Shown here in pieces: positions 62,814 through 64,000 of a stretch of DNA of 64,000 nt. How positions within the stretch are numbered: the stretch's first letter is position 1; each line of letters starts with the position of its first letter. Source of the stretch: JAPOXR01 sp963664715 (lineage in GTDB: Bacteria > Pseudomonadota > Alphaproteobacteria > Rhodobacterales > Rhodobacteraceae); NCBI GenBank assembly GCA_963664715.2, contig CAXXUY010000011.1:868001-932000 (forward strand). Direction: 5' to 3'. The notes beneath the pieces were generated by a model. It saw nothing but the letters and a program-made list of their open reading frames with translations. It was not told the origin of the DNA and searched no databases. A program made the translations under genes and the position numbers.

Positions 62814-63392
62814 TCAAATGAGCAACACCTGTGTTCCGACCTTGGCCAGTTCGAACAATTCCGAAATATGTTCATTGTAGAGGCCGATACAGCCATTTGA
62901 CGATCTTCGCCCGATCTTCCTGGTGTCATGCGTGCCGTGGATTCGGTAATACGTCCAGGACAGATAGAGCGCATGGGTTCCTAGCGGGTTGTCCGGCCCC
63001 GGGGCAACATAGAGTGGCCAATCCGGATTCCTCTCGATCATTGAAGGCGTCGGTCGCCACTCCGGGCCTTCGACCAACCTTACGACCCTGGTCCTGCCAA
63101 GTCGTGTGAGTTCGGGAGAAAGTGGAACGCTCGTCGGGTAAAGCTTGTAGACTGATTCGTCTTCCGACCAGAAATGCAGGGCGCGCGACTTGGTATCGGA
63201 AAGAATTGCGCCGTTCTCGAGGTTGGCGAAATATGGCTGCCAATCGCGCGTCACGAAAGTTGATATATTGCGGTGGACCTTGGCAGGTTCTTCCTGGGCG
63301 AGCACCTGTGGAGCACAGGCGGCAGCGCTGGCGGCAGCCAACAACATTCGACCGAATTCACGTCGGGATCTCGGTTGCTGATCCATGGTCAT
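62814..63392 (-). CDS. Tat-exported L,D-transpeptidase (YkuD)
   Basis: A 192-residue periplasmic enzyme with a twin-arginine signal (SRREFGRMLL) and cleavage near VLAQ. The YkuD domain is C-terminal: catalytic motif HGTHDTRKIGRRSSNGCIGL, with His and Cys. Such enzymes make 3-3 peptidoglycan crosslinks or attach proteins to the wall. ATG at 63392 (AGGGTG upstream) or 63386. Confidence 0.9.
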   Translation of the reverse strand: MTMDQQPRSRREFGRMLLAAASAAACAPQVLAQEEPAKVHRNISTFVTRDWQPYFANLENGAILSDTKSRALHFWSEDESVYKLYPTSVPLSPELTRLGRTRVVRLVEGPEWRPTPSMIERNPDWPLYVAPGPDNPLGTHALYLSWTYYRIHGTHDTRKIGRRSSNGCIGLYNEHISELFELAKVGTQVLLI

Positions 63393-63840
63393 CAAGACAC
63401 CCTGATTTCTGTTTTGCGTGGTTCCCGGAGTTGCAGTTCACTACATCAAGGGAGTTCGATAGTCAAAATAGTGCCAGCTTGCCGGTCACTCAAAGTAACA
63501 GAAAATTTAATATGTTCGTAACGGCTAGAGAATGGTTGATGATTGCAGATTTGCAACATTGGAGAGCCGGTGGCCACAGCCGGAGTTCTCGAAGTCAGGA
63601 GAAAGGCCGGAAGCTGATTCGTGCCCGGTTCGAGGTAAACCGGCGACAATCGGGTGCAGACAGCCGTATTTTGGCCGGATGACCTTCGCGGTTCTCGGCC
63701 GAAGCTAGGGAGGCCGAGCCAAGGGGCAAACGGAAGATCTGTCGGCCGAAACAGCATGTGCCAATAAGAAGTCTGAATTCATTGACCGCGATAATCCTGT
63801 CGGATAGTTTCGCCGCAGCCCAAAACCAGTCACATCCGCC
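63393..63840. other. Intergenic stretch
   Basis: 448 bases without a recognisable gene between the transpeptidase and the lipoprotein gene. Confidence 0.45.
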
Positions 63841-64000
63841 ATGTTACGATCAATCTGTGCAATTGCCCTGCTGTTGGCTGCTTCCTGTACGCCCGAGGAG
63901 CCACCATCAGAGTTCCCTGATCCGATAGACGAGAGTCTGACGGAGGAAACTCGGGTGGCCTATTCGAGCGTGGAGACGGAATCAGGCGTAAAGCTCGTTC
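63841..64000 (+). CDS. Lipoprotein, N-terminal part (runs off the window)
   Basis: The frame begins MLRSICAIALLLAASCTPEE. A lipobox LAASC marks lipidation of Cys16; the following residues are acidic (PSEFPDPIDESLTEETRV). It continues past the window edge, so no family can be assigned. Confidence 0.65.
   Translation, partial: MLRSICAIALLLAASCTPEEPPSEFPDPIDESLTEETRVAYSSVETESGVKLV

Noticed and set aside
1..64000. CRISPR array or restriction/defence island
   Set aside because: No regularly spaced direct repeats and no cas, restriction or abortive-infection genes recognised; the only toxin-like sequence is a short PIN remnant.

Overview
The window looks like a chromosomal segment of an alphaproteobacterium with a fairly GC-rich genome and frequent GTG and TTG start codons. 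The assignment rests on gene content and order typical of that class: addA-addB with murU, amgK and tsaE; a cysD/cysNC sulfate activation pair; tsaD divergent from hemD; ubiE-ubiB; mutM-enoyl-CoA hydratase-rpsT; rhodanese-dnaA-dnaN-recF; and a mitofilin-like HemX with HemY ending in a zinc ribbon. The exact order or family cannot be fixed from the window. Several accessory genes (phytanoyl-CoA dioxygenase, flavin halogenase, tripartite tricarboxylate transporter, GH4) are of kinds common in marine or host-associated members, which is only a hint.

Layout. 1-18.5 kb is compact housekeeping DNA: DNA repair (addA partial, addB), cell-wall sugar recycling (murU, amgK), tsaE, a SCO copper chaperone, an HD hydrolase, cysD/cysNC, ahcY, a DUF1761 protein, an EVE protein, tsaD/hemD, ubiB and ubiE. 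18.9-28.7 kb is one co-directional catabolic operon: DHDPS-family lyase or dehydratase, enolase-superfamily enzyme, carbohydrate ABC importer (binding protein, two permeases, ATPase), NAD-dependent epimerase/dehydrogenase, an IclR regulator fused to an SMP-30 lactonase, and an SDR. It fits uptake and oxidation of a sugar or sugar acid through a lactone. 29.0-31.4 kb returns to core genes (mutM, enoyl-CoA hydratase, rpsT, terminator).

31.4-49.4 kb is an accessory, partly decayed block. Apparently intact genes are an isoquinoline-oxidoreductase-like molybdenum enzyme pair, a small conserved-looking ORF, a secreted protein, a 3-hydroxyisobutyrate-dehydrogenase-family enzyme, a TctABC transporter with a GntR regulator, and a GH4 glycosidase. 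Between them lie a phytanoyl-CoA dioxygenase with two nonsense codons, a flavin-dependent tryptophan-halogenase gene split into two fragments about 7.8 kb apart, a PIN-domain fragment, an ABC-ATPase fragment, a 242-bp inverted duplication and a second, older pair of diverged repeats.

49.5-64 kb is again mostly core: rhodanese, dnaA, dnaN, recF, tRNA-Thr(CGU), hemY, the mitofilin-like gene, an SDR, a zinc-type quinone oxidoreductase pseudogene, mtgA, a glutathione transferase, queG, an epimerase-like protein, a Met/Glu-rich small protein, a Tat-exported L,D-transpeptidase and the start of a lipoprotein.

The main biological interest is that two large accessory blocks sit inside a neighbourhood (ubiB-ubiE-mutM-echA-rpsT-dnaA) that is usually contiguous in alphaproteobacteria, and that the second block preserves a readable record of insertion, duplication and gene decay. 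I did not find a clearly new defence or RNA system; the most unusual intact gene is the IclR-SMP-30 fusion.
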